This document shows, in pieces, positions 34,175-43,589 of a stretch of 64,000 nucleotides of DNA. The DNA is taken from assembly GCF_000377745.1 (NCBI RefSeq), contig NZ_KB898710.1, positions 203,228 through 267,227 of the forward strand, read 5' to 3'. The position numbers were made by a program, and so were the translations under genes. The number at the start of each line of letters is the position of its first letter. The first letter of the stretch is position 1. This DNA comes from Gilvimarinus chinensis DSM 19667 (GTDB lineage: Bacteria > Pseudomonadota > Gammaproteobacteria > Pseudomonadales > Cellvibrionaceae). A model generated the notes under the pieces. It made no database searches. It saw only the letters and a list, made by a program, of their open reading frames with translations, and was not told where the DNA came from.

Positions 34175-34205
34175 AAAGCCCGTCCTGTAAAGGATGGGCT
34201 TTTTT
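34175..34205 (+). terminator. Terminator of tRNA-Arg
   Basis: AAAGCCCGTCCT and AGGATGGGCTTT form a stem with a 4-base loop followed by T-run, nine bases after the tRNA. Confidence 0.88.
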
Positions 34206-34252
34206 ATGCCCTTAAGTATTGTTTAGGAAGGGTGCTGCTCAATAATGGTGAG

Positions 34253-34411
34253 AGCTTGGAGGTAGTCGCTCAATCTATAAGCCTCCTGGGTTTATAGATA
34301 ATGCTTGAGTCTTGGGTGGCTTTTTGCTCCTTAGGGCAGTGTTATTTGCGCTACAATAGAGTGATTAAATTAAAAAGAATAAAAGCTCGCCAGCTCTTGG
34401 TGGGCTTTTTT
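34253..34411 (+). ncRNA. Candidate small RNA, about 160 nt
   Basis: A possible promoter (TTGTTT at 34219-34224, 16 bases, AATAAT at 34241-34246) would start a transcript near 34253. Inside it ATCTATAA (34273-34280) pairs with TTATAGAT (34292-34299) around an 11-base loop, with an outer CTCA/TGAG helix, and it ends at a terminator. No open frame of note lies in it and no known RNA family is recognised. Inference from layout only. Confidence 0.28.
34382..34411 (+). terminator. Orphan Rho-independent terminator
   Basis: AAGCTCGCCA pairs with TGGTGGGCTT (two G-T pairs) and is followed by seven T. No protein gene precedes it since the tRNA-Arg terminator. Confidence 0.75.
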
Positions 34412-34457
34412 TGTTTTTGGGTGGGGCTATTTACGTTGTGCGGAGGTTGTTGAGATA

Positions 34458-34577
34458 AATGAGCAAGGTAAAGCAGTACTTGTTGTTAATGTTGATGAAT
34501 TTTCGCGTAGTTCGGCGCGGCAAGCTCAGTGCATTTATGGGCTTGGAAGGTGTGCGCGGCAGTGTGTTTTGGGTGTG
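34458..34577 (+). CDS. Possible small protein, 39 aa
   Basis: The frame reads MSKVKQYLLLMLMNFRVVRR at its start and continues to a TGA at 34577. It is basic with a hydrophobic segment near residues 8-14. A GGAGG lies about 12 bases before the ATG, a long spacing. A terminator follows 34 bases after the stop. No family recognised; could equally be chance. Confidence 0.25.
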
Positions 34578-34610
34578 AGTTGACTTGCCTCGCATTCTTG
34601 GAGATTGTTT

Positions 34611-34637
34611 CAGCCCCCGCTTAGCGGGGGCTGTTTG
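34611..34637 (+). terminator. Terminator-like hairpin upstream of ggt
   Basis: CAGCCCCCGC and GCGGGGGCTG pair with a 3-base loop, followed by TTTGTAT. It ends whatever transcribes 34412-34610 and insulates ggt from it, unless it is read through as part of a ggt leader. Confidence 0.65.
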
Positions 34638-34691
34638 TATCTGGATAAAGTGATTAAGCTAAAGCAAGATTCATTAAGGTTGGAGAAAGTG

Positions 34692-36374
34692 ATGCGTGTG
34701 TTGATTGTGTTGACGTTGTCTGCGCTCATATACGCTTCCCCAGTCTCAGCGAGCATGCAGGGCTATGCTCAGGTAACGCCGGATGGTAAAGCGGCCGTTG
34801 CGACGGTTCAGCCACGTGCTACCGAGGCGGCAATGACTGTGCTGAAAGAGGGGGGCAACGCCGTGGATGCTGCTGTCGCTGCTGCCTTGGCGTTAGGCGT
34901 TGTTGATGGCCATAACTCTGGAATAGGTGGGGGCTGTTTCGCTATTGTGCGCTGGGCTGATGGCAGCATAGAAGCGTTGGATGGGCGCGAGATGGCTCCT
35001 GCTGCTGCAAGTCGTGATATGTATGTTCGCGACGGGGTGGTGGTTAAAGGTTTAAGCCGCACCGGTGCTCTGGCCTCGGGGGTCCCGGGGTCGGTGGCAG
35101 TGTACGACTACATGTTAAAAAAAGGGGGGGCTCTGGCCCGTGACAAAGTGTATGCACCGTCTATTGAGTTGGCTCAGAAGGGATTCCCCATTGATCAGAT
35201 TTACGCCGATCGTCTGGCGCGGCATCGGCAAACGCTAGCAGGTTTTGAAGGTTCTGCGGCGGTGTTGTTGAATGCCGAAGGTCAACCTTGGCCTGCCGGA
35301 CACCTGTTACAGCAACCAGATTTAGCCGCTACCTACCGTGCTCTAGCCAAAGAGGGGGCTGATTATTTCTATCGCGGCGAGTTCGCTCAGGCGGTAGAGC
35401 GCTGGATGAAAGCCAACGAAGGCCTGATAACTGCCGCTGATTTTGCTCGCTACAAGATGCTGCACCGCAAGCCGGTGTACAGTCAGTATCGAGACTATGA
35501 AGTGGTTGGCTTTGGGCCGCCCAGCTCGGGTGGCGTGCATGTGGCGGAAATTCTGAACACGCTGCAGACGTTTGAATTGGCCGAGCTGGATGAAGTGTCT
35601 CGCTATCATGTTATCGCTGAAGCCATGAAGCTTGCCTTTGCTGATCGAGCCTACTGGCTGGGCGACCCGGCCTTTGTCGATGTACCTAAAGGGTTGGTGA
35701 GTGATGAGTATGCCCGCAAGCGTGCGGCCTCAATCAGCCTGGAGCGAGTGCAGGAAAATGTGCAGCACGGTACGCCAAAGGGGTCGGATATCAACTTATT
35801 TGATAAGCACACTACTCATATTGCAGCGGCGGATAGTGATGGCAATTGGGTCGCGATTACCACGACTGTGAATACGGACTTTGGCTCCAAGGTGATCATT
35901 CCGGGGACGGGTGTGGTGATGAACAACCAGATGGATGATTTTGTTGCCCAGCCAGGCGTTGCCAATATCTACGGTCTGGTGGGTAGTGAAGCTAATGCCG
36001 TTGCGCCGGGTAAGCGACCGTTGTCGAGTATGAGTCCTACGCTTTTATTAAGGGGCGGTAAGCCGGTTATGACCCTGGGGGCAGCGGGCGGGCCGACCAT
36101 TATTACTCAAGTGGTGCAGGCGATTGTTCAGCATATCGATTTGGGTAAACCCCTTTATGAGGCTTTAGTCAGCCCGCGTATACACCATCAGTGGCAGCCG
36201 AACACCTTATACCTTGAGCCGGTGGCCAGTGATGCCTTGCGCGATGGCTTGAAAAACTTGGGGCACAACATCAAGTCTCTTGGTCCTTATGGTTCAACCC
36301 AGGCGATTGAGTGGCGTGATGGCAAGTTTACGGCGGTTTCAGAGCCCCGTCTTGAGCAGCGTAATAAGCATTAA
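34692..36374 (+). CDS. ggt: Gamma-glutamyltranspeptidase
   Basis: A 560-residue precursor with a signal peptide (MRVLIVLTLSALIYASPVSA) that directs it to the periplasm. The autocatalytic cleavage site and nucleophile Thr374 are in HTTHIAAADSDGNWVA, giving a large subunit of about 350 residues and a small one of about 187. GGGCFAIVR and the late PLSSMSPTLLL motif also fit. It hydrolyses glutathione and transfers gamma-glutamyl groups. The frame is open upstream to 34605, but the ATG at 34692 has GGAG eight bases before it. The stop overlaps the dusC stop. Confidence 0.95.
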   Translation: MRVLIVLTLSALIYASPVSASMQGYAQVTPDGKAAVATVQPRATEAAMTVLKEGGNAVDAAVAAALALGVVDGHNSGIGGGCFAIVRWADGSIEALDGREMAPAAASRDMYVRDGVVVKGLSRTGALASGVPGSVAVYDYMLKKGGALARDKVYAPSIELAQKGFPIDQIYADRLARHRQTLAGFEGSAAVLLNAEGQPWPAGHLLQQPDLAATYRALAKEGADYFYRGEFAQAVERWMKANEGLITAADFARYKMLHRKPVYSQYRDYEVVGFGPPSSGGVHVAEILNTLQTFELAELDEVSRYHVIAEAMKLAFADRAYWLGDPAFVDVPKGLVSDEYARKRAASISLERVQENVQHGTPKGSDINLFDKHTTHIAAADSDGNWVAITTTVNTDFGSKVIIPGTGVVMNNQMDDFVAQPGVANIYGLVGSEANAVAPGKRPLSSMSPTLLLRGGKPVMTLGAAGGPTIITQVVQAIVQHIDLGKPLYEALVSPRIHHQWQPNTLYLEPVASDALRDGLKNLGHNIKSLGPYGSTQAIEWRDGKFTAVSEPRLEQRNKH

Positions 36375-37336
36375 TTATTTGCTGAGCCTGATAGATGCCG
36401 CTGAAAGGCCTGCTCCAGTGCTTCCGGATCACGCTCTCGCTTAATGTCGTCAAAAAAACCGCTGGCCTCAGAATAATTGAGCCGTAAATACATAAGCCAT
36501 TGCTTGATCCGATTTCCCGCGTACTTTTGGGGGTATATCGGCAGGCTGGTGCGATAGTAGTCGTGCAGGATTTGGCAGGCCCTATGCCAAGGCATAGGGT
36601 TGAAGTGAATGCCGCTGTGGTAGGCCTTTATTTGCTGAGCCAGGTCCGGGCAAGCCAGCAGGCCACGGCCGAGCATCATGTCTTCACAGCCGGACTGTGT
36701 GCGACACTTAATGTAATCCTCAATACACCAGATCTCGCCATTGGCGACTATGGGTATGGCCAGCGCCTGGCGAATGTTGCCGATGCAGTCCCAGTAGGCG
36801 GGAGGCTTGTAGCCGTCGGCTTTGGATCGTGCGTGTACCACCAATTCATCGGCACCGGCGTCTTCGCAGGCCTTGGCGTTGTCCATATAATTTGAGCGAT
36901 CGGCAAAGCCCAGTCGAATCTTGGCGCTGACGGGGATGTCGCAGGGGACAGCTTTGCGGACAGCGTTGACGACGTCAAAAACTCGGTTTGGGTCGCGTAG
37001 CAGGCAGGCTCCACCATCACTTTTATTCACGGTTTTGGCGGGGCAGCCAAAGTTTAGATCAATGGCTTGTGCACCGGCACGTACCGCGCGGCGTGCATTT
37101 TCGGCCATAGGTTCGGGTTGACCGCCCAGAAGTTGCAGCTTTACCGGTGTTCCTGAGGGCGTCAGGCAATTGTTATCCAGTTCTGGGCATAGGCGGCGAA
37201 ACACCCGTCGTGGCAATGGTTGATCTACAACTCGTACAAATTCAGTGACGCATTGATCAATTCCATTGTTGCGGGTCAGGATGTCCCGGACTAAGTAGTC
37301 TACGACGCCCTCCATAGGGGCAAGGTGTATTCGCAT
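36371..37336 (-). CDS. dusC: tRNA-dihydrouridine(16) synthase DusC
   Basis: The 321-residue TIM-barrel flavoenzyme starts MRIHLAPMEGVVDYLVRDIL, with the catalytic Cys98 in DLNFGCPAKTVNKSDGG and the FMN-phosphate-binding GRGLLACPDLA near residue 225. The GQPEPMAENARRA segment and length match DusC, which reduces U16 of tRNAs with NADPH. It converges on ggt with a four-base overlap. Confidence 0.93.
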   Translation of the reverse strand: MRIHLAPMEGVVDYLVRDILTRNNGIDQCVTEFVRVVDQPLPRRVFRRLCPELDNNCLTPSGTPVKLQLLGGQPEPMAENARRAVRAGAQAIDLNFGCPAKTVNKSDGGACLLRDPNRVFDVVNAVRKAVPCDIPVSAKIRLGFADRSNYMDNAKACEDAGADELVVHARSKADGYKPPAYWDCIGNIRQALAIPIVANGEIWCIEDYIKCRTQSGCEDMMLGRGLLACPDLAQQIKAYHSGIHFNPMPWHRACQILHDYYRTSLPIYPQKYAGNRIKQWLMYLRLNYSEASGFFDDIKRERDPEALEQAFQRHLSGSANN

Positions 37337-37605
37337 AAAGAAAGTTTGGTGCTGTGAATAAGTTGGGGCGGCATTCTACCTTAATTTGAGTCTTTCGCAG
37401 CGGCATTTGAATCGTGAAGTTTCTGTTAAATTTGAGCTAAATCGGTCGATTTTCGCTGAAATAGTAGCTAAAAGTTCCTAACGGATTGTGAGTTTGATTT
37501 TCGCGTCTTGTAAGTTAATGAAAGATAAGAGAAAATGCTCGGCCGTTTTTAGCGGGCCCGAGGCCTTACAGGCATCGGTATCGTCATTTCCAGAAGGTAG
37601 TTGCT

Positions 37606-37857
37606 ATGCAAGAAACATTGTTGCAGCAGGGCACGGATCTCATGATTTATGGCATGGGCACCGTCATAGTGTTTTTAACATTATTGGTGATTGCGACCGG
37701 CGTCATGTCCCGCGTCATGTTGCGCTACTTTCCCGATCCGGTTGCGATCGAGCCGAAAAAAGAACGTCGGCCCAGTGCTGCTGGCGATCAGGTGGAGCCG
37801 CGTATTCAAAAGGTCATTGAAGAGGCGATCCGCAAGCACCGTAACTCGCATAAGTAA
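37606..37857 (+). CDS. oadG: Oxaloacetate decarboxylase gamma chain
   Basis: At 83 residues with one membrane helix (about residues 12-35, GTVIVFLTLLVIATGVM) and a polar tail ending in a helical basic stretch (KVIEEAIRKHRNSHK). This is the small assembly subunit that anchors OadA to OadB and helps bind zinc. An AGAAGGTAG ribosome site precedes the ATG. First gene of the oadGAB operon. Confidence 0.92.
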   Translation: MQETLLQQGTDLMIYGMGTVIVFLTLLVIATGVMSRVMLRYFPDPVAIEPKKERRPSAAGDQVEPRIQKVIEEAIRKHRNSHK

Positions 37858-37914
37858 TAGCGCATTGCGCTCTATGCACCGAACTATGACAGACTAACTT
37901 GGGGTAGAAACGCC

Positions 37915-39696
37915 ATGAGCGAGGCTAAAAAACCACTGGGTATTACCGATGTGGTCCTGCGCGACGCGCACCAGTCACTGTTTGCCACCCGCATGCGTCT
38001 TGACGACATGCTGCCAATTGCAGAAAAGCTCGACTCCGTCGGTTTTTGGTCGTTAGAGACGTGGGGCGGAGCTACTTTTGATAGCTGCATTCGCTATTTG
38101 GGTGAAGATCCCTGGCATCGCATTCGCGAGCTGAAAAAAGCCATGCCAAAAACCCCCATGCAAATGTTGCTGCGCGGTCAAAACTTGTTGGGATATCGTC
38201 ACTACGGCGACGATGTGGTTGAAAAATTTGTCGAGCGTGCCGCTGTAAACGGTGTTGACGTATTCCGCGTTTTCGATGCCATGAATGACATGCGCAATAT
38301 CGAAGCGGCGCTAAAAGCGGTTAAAAATCAGGGTAAACATGCTCAGGGCACAATTTCTTATACCATCAGCCCAGTACATACTTTAGAGGGCTGGGTAGAG
38401 CAGGGTAAGCGCATTGAAGATATGGGCGCAGATTCTATCGCCATTAAAGACATGGCGGGCCTGCTGAAGCCTTATGTGGGTTATGAGTTGGTTAAACGTC
38501 TGAAAGAAAGCTGTTCTATCCCCATTCACATGCAAAGCCATGCTACTACTGGCCTTGCACACGCTACCAACCTCAAGTGTGTCGAGGCTGGTATCGACAA
38601 CGTCGATACGGCTATTTCTTCCATGTCTATGACCTACGGTCACAGCCCCACCGAGACCTTGGTAGCTACGCTTGAAGGAACCGAGCGCGATACCGGTTTG
38701 GATATTCACTTGCTCGAAGATATCGCCGGTTATTTCCGAGAAGTCCGTAAAAAGTACGCGAAATTCGAGGGCGCGCTTAAAGGCGTCGATTCTCGTATTC
38801 TGGTGGCACAGGTACCGGGCGGTATGCTGACCAATATGGAAAACCAGCTGCGGGAGCAAAACGCGACTGACAAGTTAGATGACGTGCTGGCAGAAATCCC
38901 TAAGGTACGCGAAGATTTAGGCTTTATTCCTCTGGTGACTCCCACCTCGCAAATTGTTGGTTCCCAGGCTGTGTTGAACGTGCTGACTGGCGAGCGCTAT
39001 AAAACCATCACCCGTGAAACCGAAGGGGTGCTGAAAGGCGAATATGGTGCAGCACCGGCCCCCGTCAACAAAGAGTTGCAGCAGCGAGTGTTGGGCGATA
39101 AAGACCCAATCACTTGTCGTCCAGCTGACCTGATTGAGCCAGAGTTTGCCAAGTTGACCGATGAGCTGCTGCGCGAAGCCAGTGAAAAAGGCATTTCACT
39201 GACAGAAGGCGAAGGCCAGGTGGATGACGTGCTTACTTACGCACTTTTCCCGCAGGTTGGCCTCAAGTTTTTACAAAATCGCGGTAACGCGGATGCCTTT
39301 GAACCTGCGCCTACCGGCAAAGAGGGCAGCGTCCCAACCACCGATAGCGGCGATGAAATTTACACCGTTGAAGTCGAAGGCAAAAAATACTCGGTAACGG
39401 TTGCAAACGGCGGCGATATTACCGGTATCGGTTCCGTTGGTGGTGCGTCGTCCACCCCTGCTGCACCGGCGGCCGGTGGTGCCGGTGAACCAGTACCAGC
39501 CCCCTTGGGTGGTACGATTGTGCGCCTGGCGGTTCAGCCTGGCGAGCAGGTTGCTGAAGGCGATACCTTGTTGATTCTGGAGGCCATGAAAATGGAATCT
39601 GAAGTCAGCGCGCCGCGCGCCGGAACCGTCGCCTCTATCAATGTGCAAGCTGGCGACGCTGTTGCTGCTGGCGATAATCTGCTGAGTATCAGCTAA
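37915..39696 (+). CDS. oadA: Oxaloacetate decarboxylase alpha chain
   Basis: The 593-residue protein has an N-terminal carboxyltransferase TIM barrel ([14 protein letters not shown] near residue 15, the metal-binding [11 protein letters not shown] near 205), the PYC/OADA conserved domain, a Pro/Ala/Gly linker near residues 505-520 and a C-terminal biotin carrier with Lys559 in EAMKMESE. It transfers the carboxyl group of oxaloacetate to biotin, which OadB then decarboxylates to pump sodium. Confidence 0.96.
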   Translation: MSEAKKPLGITDVVLRDAHQSLFATRMRLDDMLPIAEKLDSVGFWSLETWGGATFDSCIRYLGEDPWHRIRELKKAMPKTPMQMLLRGQNLLGYRHYGDDVVEKFVERAAVNGVDVFRVFDAMNDMRNIEAALKAVKNQGKHAQGTISYTISPVHTLEGWVEQGKRIEDMGADSIAIKDMAGLLKPYVGYELVKRLKESCSIPIHMQSHATTGLAHATNLKCVEAGIDNVDTAISSMSMTYGHSPTETLVATLEGTERDTGLDIHLLEDIAGYFREVRKKYAKFEGALKGVDSRILVAQVPGGMLTNMENQLREQNATDKLDDVLAEIPKVREDLGFIPLVTPTSQIVGSQAVLNVLTGERYKTITRETEGVLKGEYGAAPAPVNKELQQRVLGDKDPITCRPADLIEPEFAKLTDELLREASEKGISLTEGEGQVDDVLTYALFPQVGLKFLQNRGNADAFEPAPTGKEGSVPTTDSGDEIYTVEVEGKKYSVTVANGGDITGIGSVGGASSTPAAPAAGGAGEPVPAPLGGTIVRLAVQPGEQVAEGDTLLILEAMKMESEVSAPRAGTVASINVQAGDAVAAGDNLLSIS

Positions 39697-39723
39697 TTTG
39701 CCCGGTTAATTTGAGAGAAGACT

Positions 39724-41034
39724 ATGCAGAATTTTTTACGTCTTTGGCACGACTCGGGCATTTACCACCTGGATATGGGCCAGGGGTTTATGATGCTGAT
39801 TGGGTTGGGCCTACTGTTTCTCGCCATTCGCAAGGGCTTTGAGCCTCTGTTGTTGGTGCCTATCGGGTTTGGTTGTATTTTGGCCAATATTCCCGGCGCG
39901 GGCCTGTCAATGTCGGCGGTTGAAAATGCTCTTTATTCTGGTTACCCAGAGGTTGTTGCTCCTTTGGCTCAATTGCTGGGTGAGCAAGCCGACGCAGGGA
40001 TTAAAGCGCTGACGGCGGCTTATCAGCAATCACCTGCGGCGGTGCAGGCTGACGCTTATCGTTTAGCAACCGACTTAGGGTACGCCAACGGCATGCTGTA
40101 CAACTTTTACAGTGTGGCGATTGGCAGTGGTGTAGCGCCTTTGGTGATCTTTATGGGGGTCGGTGCCATGACCGACTTTGGCCCGTTGCTGGCCAACCCG
40201 AAAACACTCTTTTTAGGGGCTGCCGCGCAATTTGGTATTTTTGCCACGGTAATGGGCGCTGTGGGATTATCGGTAACGGGGGTTATTGATTTCTCCATCG
40301 CAGATGCCGCTGCCATTGGTATTATCGGCGGGGCCGACGGCCCTACCGCTATTTATGTTGCCAGTGTGCTGGCGCCTGAACTGTTGGGTGCTATTGCGGT
40401 AGCCGCGTACTCTTACATGGCGCTGGTGCCTATGATTCAGCCGCCGATCATGCGTTTATTGACCACGAAGGAAGAGCGTGTCATCCGTATGGAGCAGCTG
40501 CGTGTTGTATCGCGCCGGGAGAAAATTGTGTTCCCGCTGATTTTGCTGGTGTTGGTAGCGCTGATTTTGCCAAGTGCTGCGCCACTGCTGGGAATGTTCT
40601 GCTTCGGTAACCTGATGCGTGAATGCGGTGTGGTTGAGCGTTTGAGCGACACAGCGCAAAATGCGCTGATTAACATCACCACGATTTTTCTCGGGTTGTC
40701 GGTGGGTTCGAAGTTGGCTGCGGACAAATTCCTCGATCCGAAAACCCTGGGCATTTTGGTGCTGGGCATTGTTGCCTTTGGTATCGGTACCGCTATGGGT
40801 GTTCTGACGGCGAAGTTTATGAACTTGTTTGTGAGGCAGAAAATCAACCCACTGATTGGTTCGGCCGGGGTATCTGCGGTGCCAATGGCGGCTCGTGTGT
40901 CTAACAAACTGGGGCTTGAAGCAAACCCGCAGAACTATCTGCTGATGCACGCCATGGGGCCGAATGTGGCCGGTGTGATTGGTTCGGCAATCGCGGCGGG
41001 CGTCATGATTTCTATTGTCTCCTCGCTGACTTAA
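39724..41034 (+). CDS. oadB: Oxaloacetate decarboxylase beta chain, sodium pump
   Basis: A 436-residue multi-pass membrane protein. Helices carry the conserved [17 protein letters not shown], which includes the sodium-site aspartate, and the C-terminal [14 protein letters not shown] and [15 protein letters not shown]. It decarboxylates carboxybiotin and exports two sodium ions. The gene ends the oadGAB operon at a strong terminator. Confidence 0.96.
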   Translation: MQNFLRLWHDSGIYHLDMGQGFMMLIGLGLLFLAIRKGFEPLLLVPIGFGCILANIPGAGLSMSAVENALYSGYPEVVAPLAQLLGEQADAGIKALTAAYQQSPAAVQADAYRLATDLGYANGMLYNFYSVAIGSGVAPLVIFMGVGAMTDFGPLLANPKTLFLGAAAQFGIFATVMGAVGLSVTGVIDFSIADAAAIGIIGGADGPTAIYVASVLAPELLGAIAVAAYSYMALVPMIQPPIMRLLTTKEERVIRMEQLRVVSRREKIVFPLILLVLVALILPSAAPLLGMFCFGNLMRECGVVERLSDTAQNALINITTIFLGLSVGSKLAADKFLDPKTLGILVLGIVAFGIGTAMGVLTAKFMNLFVRQKINPLIGSAGVSAVPMAARVSNKLGLEANPQNYLLMHAMGPNVAGVIGSAIAAGVMISIVSSLT

Positions 41035-41059
41035 TACGTTCTATACTCCTTTCTTTTGC

Positions 41060-41086
41060 CGCCGCACGTAAAGTGCGGCGCTTTTT
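41060..41086 (+). terminator. Terminator of oadGAB
   Basis: CGCCGCAC and GTGCGGCG form an 8-bp stem with a 5-base loop followed by five T. It ends immediately before the srmB start, so srmB needs another promoter or read-through. Confidence 0.85.
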
Positions 41087-42439
41087 ATGAGGCACCCCGT
41101 GTCTGACTTTCCTTTTTTTTCTGACATTGATCATCCGGCGTTGCTGCAGAACCTGCAGCGAATGGGTATTGAGCAACCCACCGAAGTGCAAGAGCGCACA
41201 ATTGAAGCGGTGCTGGATGGTGCCGATTGCGTGGTCTCTGCTCCTACCGGATCGGGTAAAACTTTGGCGTTTTTACTGCCTGTGATGCAGACCCTGCACA
41301 GCGAAAGGCGGAAACCGGGTCGTATCCGGGCACTGGTGCTGTCTCCGACGCGTGAGCTGGCGCGGCAGATTGTAGAGCAGGGGCGTAAGCTTTGCGATCG
41401 AGATGCGGTCAATGTGGTGGCGCTTACCGGCGGTGATCACAAACAAACGCAAGAGTCTTATCTGCGCGATGCGGATTTACTGGTTGCCACACCCGGCCGG
41501 TTGGCTGAATACGTGGGTGAAGCGCGTATCGATTTGAGTGCATTGGAATTTTTGGTGGTGGATGAGGCCGATCGCACCTTGGATATGGGGTTTGCCAATG
41601 AGGTTACCCAGATTGCACTTAATTGTAATCCTGAGCGCCAAACCCTGTTGTTTTCCGCCACGTTACAGGGCGCTGGGGTAGAGGATTTTATCGCCGCACT
41701 TACCGATCCGGATAAGCGAGCGAATATTCAGATAGAAAGTGCCATGGATAAGCGCGCCATGGAAAAAATTCTGGTGGATGATCGCGAACACGTAGCGCGA
41801 CTTTTGCCAGTGCTGTTATCCGAGCGACGTTTTCGCCGCGCCATTGTATTTGTGAACAAGCGTGAGCAAGCAAACACCTTAAATGAGGCGATAAGACAAG
41901 CGGGCTGTCGTTCGGCAAGTTTGCACGGCGAAATGGACGCTCAGGCGCGCAAGCAAGTACACAGGGCCTTTACGGCCGGTGAGGTGAATATATTGGTGGC
42001 CACGGATTTGGCCGCGCGAGGGCTTGATATCTCGGGCGTGGATTTAGTGGTCAATGCCGAGCTGCCTTACAATGTGCCAAGCTTTATTCATCGCGCGGGT
42101 CGTACTGGGCGAATGGGAAAAGAGGGTTGTGTTATTTCCCTGGTGAGTGCACCGGCCTGGAACCGCATGGCGGCCATTGAAAAGTTTCTGGGCCGCGCTG
42201 CCGATAAGGTTAAAGTAACGGGCCAAGAGGCAAGTTACAAAGGCCCCAAAAAAACCCGAGCCTCCGGTAAAGTGGCGGGGACAAAAAAAACCGCCGCACA
42301 AAAGAAAAAAGCGGCCAAGTCTAAAAAAGACGATAAGCCTAAAATTAAGCAGCGCCTGCGCGACCGGAAAAACGTCGGTAAACGTCGCAAGCCTAGCGAA
42401 GCGAAACCCGCAAACGAGCATAGTCCCCCGGAAGAATAA
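41087..42439 (+). CDS. srmB: DEAD-box RNA helicase SrmB
   Basis: The 450-residue helicase has the full set of motifs: Q motif near residue 25, Walker A APTGSGKT, TPGRLAEYV, DEADRTLDMGF, SATLQG, and HRAGRTGRMG in the second lobe. The basic Lys-rich tail ending KQRLRDRKNVGKRRKPS matches SrmB, which assists 50S ribosome assembly. The start is ATG at 41087 or GTG at 41099 (MSDFPFF); the first touches the terminator, so the second is a fair alternative. Confidence 0.88.
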   Translation: MRHPVSDFPFFSDIDHPALLQNLQRMGIEQPTEVQERTIEAVLDGADCVVSAPTGSGKTLAFLLPVMQTLHSERRKPGRIRALVLSPTRELARQIVEQGRKLCDRDAVNVVALTGGDHKQTQESYLRDADLLVATPGRLAEYVGEARIDLSALEFLVVDEADRTLDMGFANEVTQIALNCNPERQTLLFSATLQGAGVEDFIAALTDPDKRANIQIESAMDKRAMEKILVDDREHVARLLPVLLSERRFRRAIVFVNKREQANTLNEAIRQAGCRSASLHGEMDAQARKQVHRAFTAGEVNILVATDLAARGLDISGVDLVVNAELPYNVPSFIHRAGRTGRMGKEGCVISLVSAPAWNRMAAIEKFLGRAADKVKVTGQEASYKGPKKTRASGKVAGTKKTAAQKKKAAKSKKDDKPKIKQRLRDRKNVGKRRKPSEAKPANEHSPPEE

Positions 42440-42478
42440 TTTAAACGAGCTAGCACCCGAATAAGGTAGGTTCAGGCT

Positions 42479-43246
42479 ATGTTGCAATGGATTCGAAACT
42501 GGCGTGAAAAAAGCATCGTCAAAAATAATCCCATTGACGAGCGCGACTGGCAACAGGTTGTAGCGCAGCTGCCACTGTTGCGTGGATTGTCAGACACCGA
42601 GCTCTCTGAGCTGCGTCGATTGGCCATTTTATTTATTCACGAGAAGGATTTTGTCGGTATACAGGGGCAAGTGTTGACCGGCAATATGGCGCTTTTGATT
42701 GCGCTTCAGGCTTGTTTGCCTATTTTGTACCTGGGTATCGACTGGTATCGTGGTTGGTCGTCAGTGATCGTCTACCCTGCAGCGTTTAAGGCCTCGCGCA
42801 CTGAAGTCGATCAGTACGGTATCGCCCATGAGGTTGAACATGACTTATTGGGTGAGGCCTGGACTCAAGGCGGTGTCATTTTGGCTTGGGATGATACCGC
42901 TCAGGCAGGTGTGATCGATGGTCATAATCTGGTAATTCACGAATTTGTGCATAAGCTGGACATGCTAAATGGTGCCGCTGATGGCTTTTTCCCTTTGCCT
43001 GCGGACATTTCTGTTAAGGATTGGACGGAAACATTTAGTCGAGCCTACGAAGACTTGACCGGCCGAGTTCAGCGCGGCGAGAGAACGCCGATTGATCGCT
43101 ACGCGGCGACCAACGCCGCTGAGTTTGTGGCAGTCACATCGGAGGTGTTTTTTGAGTTACCGACGCTTTTAAAGGCCGAGTATCCAGACGTGTTTCGGCT
43201 TTACACGGAGTTTTATCGCCAAAATCCAGCGCAAAGATTGGCCTAA
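42479..43246 (+). CDS. mtfA: MtfA-type zinc peptidase (M90 family)
   Basis: The 255-residue protein carries the HEFVH zinc motif at residues 154-158 within VIHEFVHKLDMLNG, and the downstream YAATNAAEFVAVTSEVFFE supplies the third ligand. MtfA in E. coli binds Mlc and affects the glucose phosphotransferase system. The N-terminal LLRGLSDTELSELRRLAILF is typical. Follows srmB by 39 bases and may share its transcript. Confidence 0.9.
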   Translation: MLQWIRNWREKSIVKNNPIDERDWQQVVAQLPLLRGLSDTELSELRRLAILFIHEKDFVGIQGQVLTGNMALLIALQACLPILYLGIDWYRGWSSVIVYPAAFKASRTEVDQYGIAHEVEHDLLGEAWTQGGVILAWDDTAQAGVIDGHNLVIHEFVHKLDMLNGAADGFFPLPADISVKDWTETFSRAYEDLTGRVQRGERTPIDRYAATNAAEFVAVTSEVFFELPTLLKAEYPDVFRLYTEFYRQNPAQRLA

Positions 43247-43589
43247 ACGCTATCAAACTTTCCCTGTTTTACGCATCTGTTTAGGGCGTATGACGTTTCT
43301 AAGAATCCTTTGTGACAGTTTCTGGTGCAGACACCTCGTTCGGTTAGAAAATCGCTAAAAGCCGTTGACCAACACAATAAATTGGGCTTAGTATCAATTT
43401 CGAGGGTACATATTGTGTTTTAGGCGTACCGCTTTAACACTTCAATACCCGGGCTATTTTTTAATACATCCAACCACAGGAGTGATTTTTCTTCGCGTAA
43501 TCTGGAATGGCTCGTCGCGGGCCGCAGACACAAAATGGCCTGACACGCGATGCGCCAGTGTTAACTTTGAACCGAAAGGGACAATACCC
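43247..43589. other. Intergenic region between mtfA and phoH
   Basis: About 340 bases. It contains a good sigma-70 promoter candidate at 43365-43394. A frame in phase with phoH stays open from 43413, but its translation looks non-coding and the ATG at 43590 is better supported. No hairpin with a T-run ends mtfA. Confidence 0.55.
43365..43394 (+). promoter_or_regulatory. Candidate sigma-70 promoter for phoH
   Basis: TTGACC at 43365-43370, an 18-base spacer and TAGTAT at 43389-43394. It would give a 5' leader of about 190 bases. Confidence 0.45.

Larger units (their letters stand above)
34206..34691. other. Intergenic region with two orphan terminators, between tRNA-Arg and ggt
   Basis: Nearly 490 bases without a confident gene. 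It contains a promoter-like pair at 34219-34246, a structured stretch, a terminator at 34382-34411, a 39-codon frame at 34458-34577 and another terminator at 34611-34637. Two terminators with no gene in front of them suggest short transcripts. Confidence 0.6.

Noticed and set aside
43413..43589. N-terminal extension of phoH by 59 residues
   Set aside because: The translation looks non-coding, and the ATG at 43590 has a ribosome site and fits the family start.
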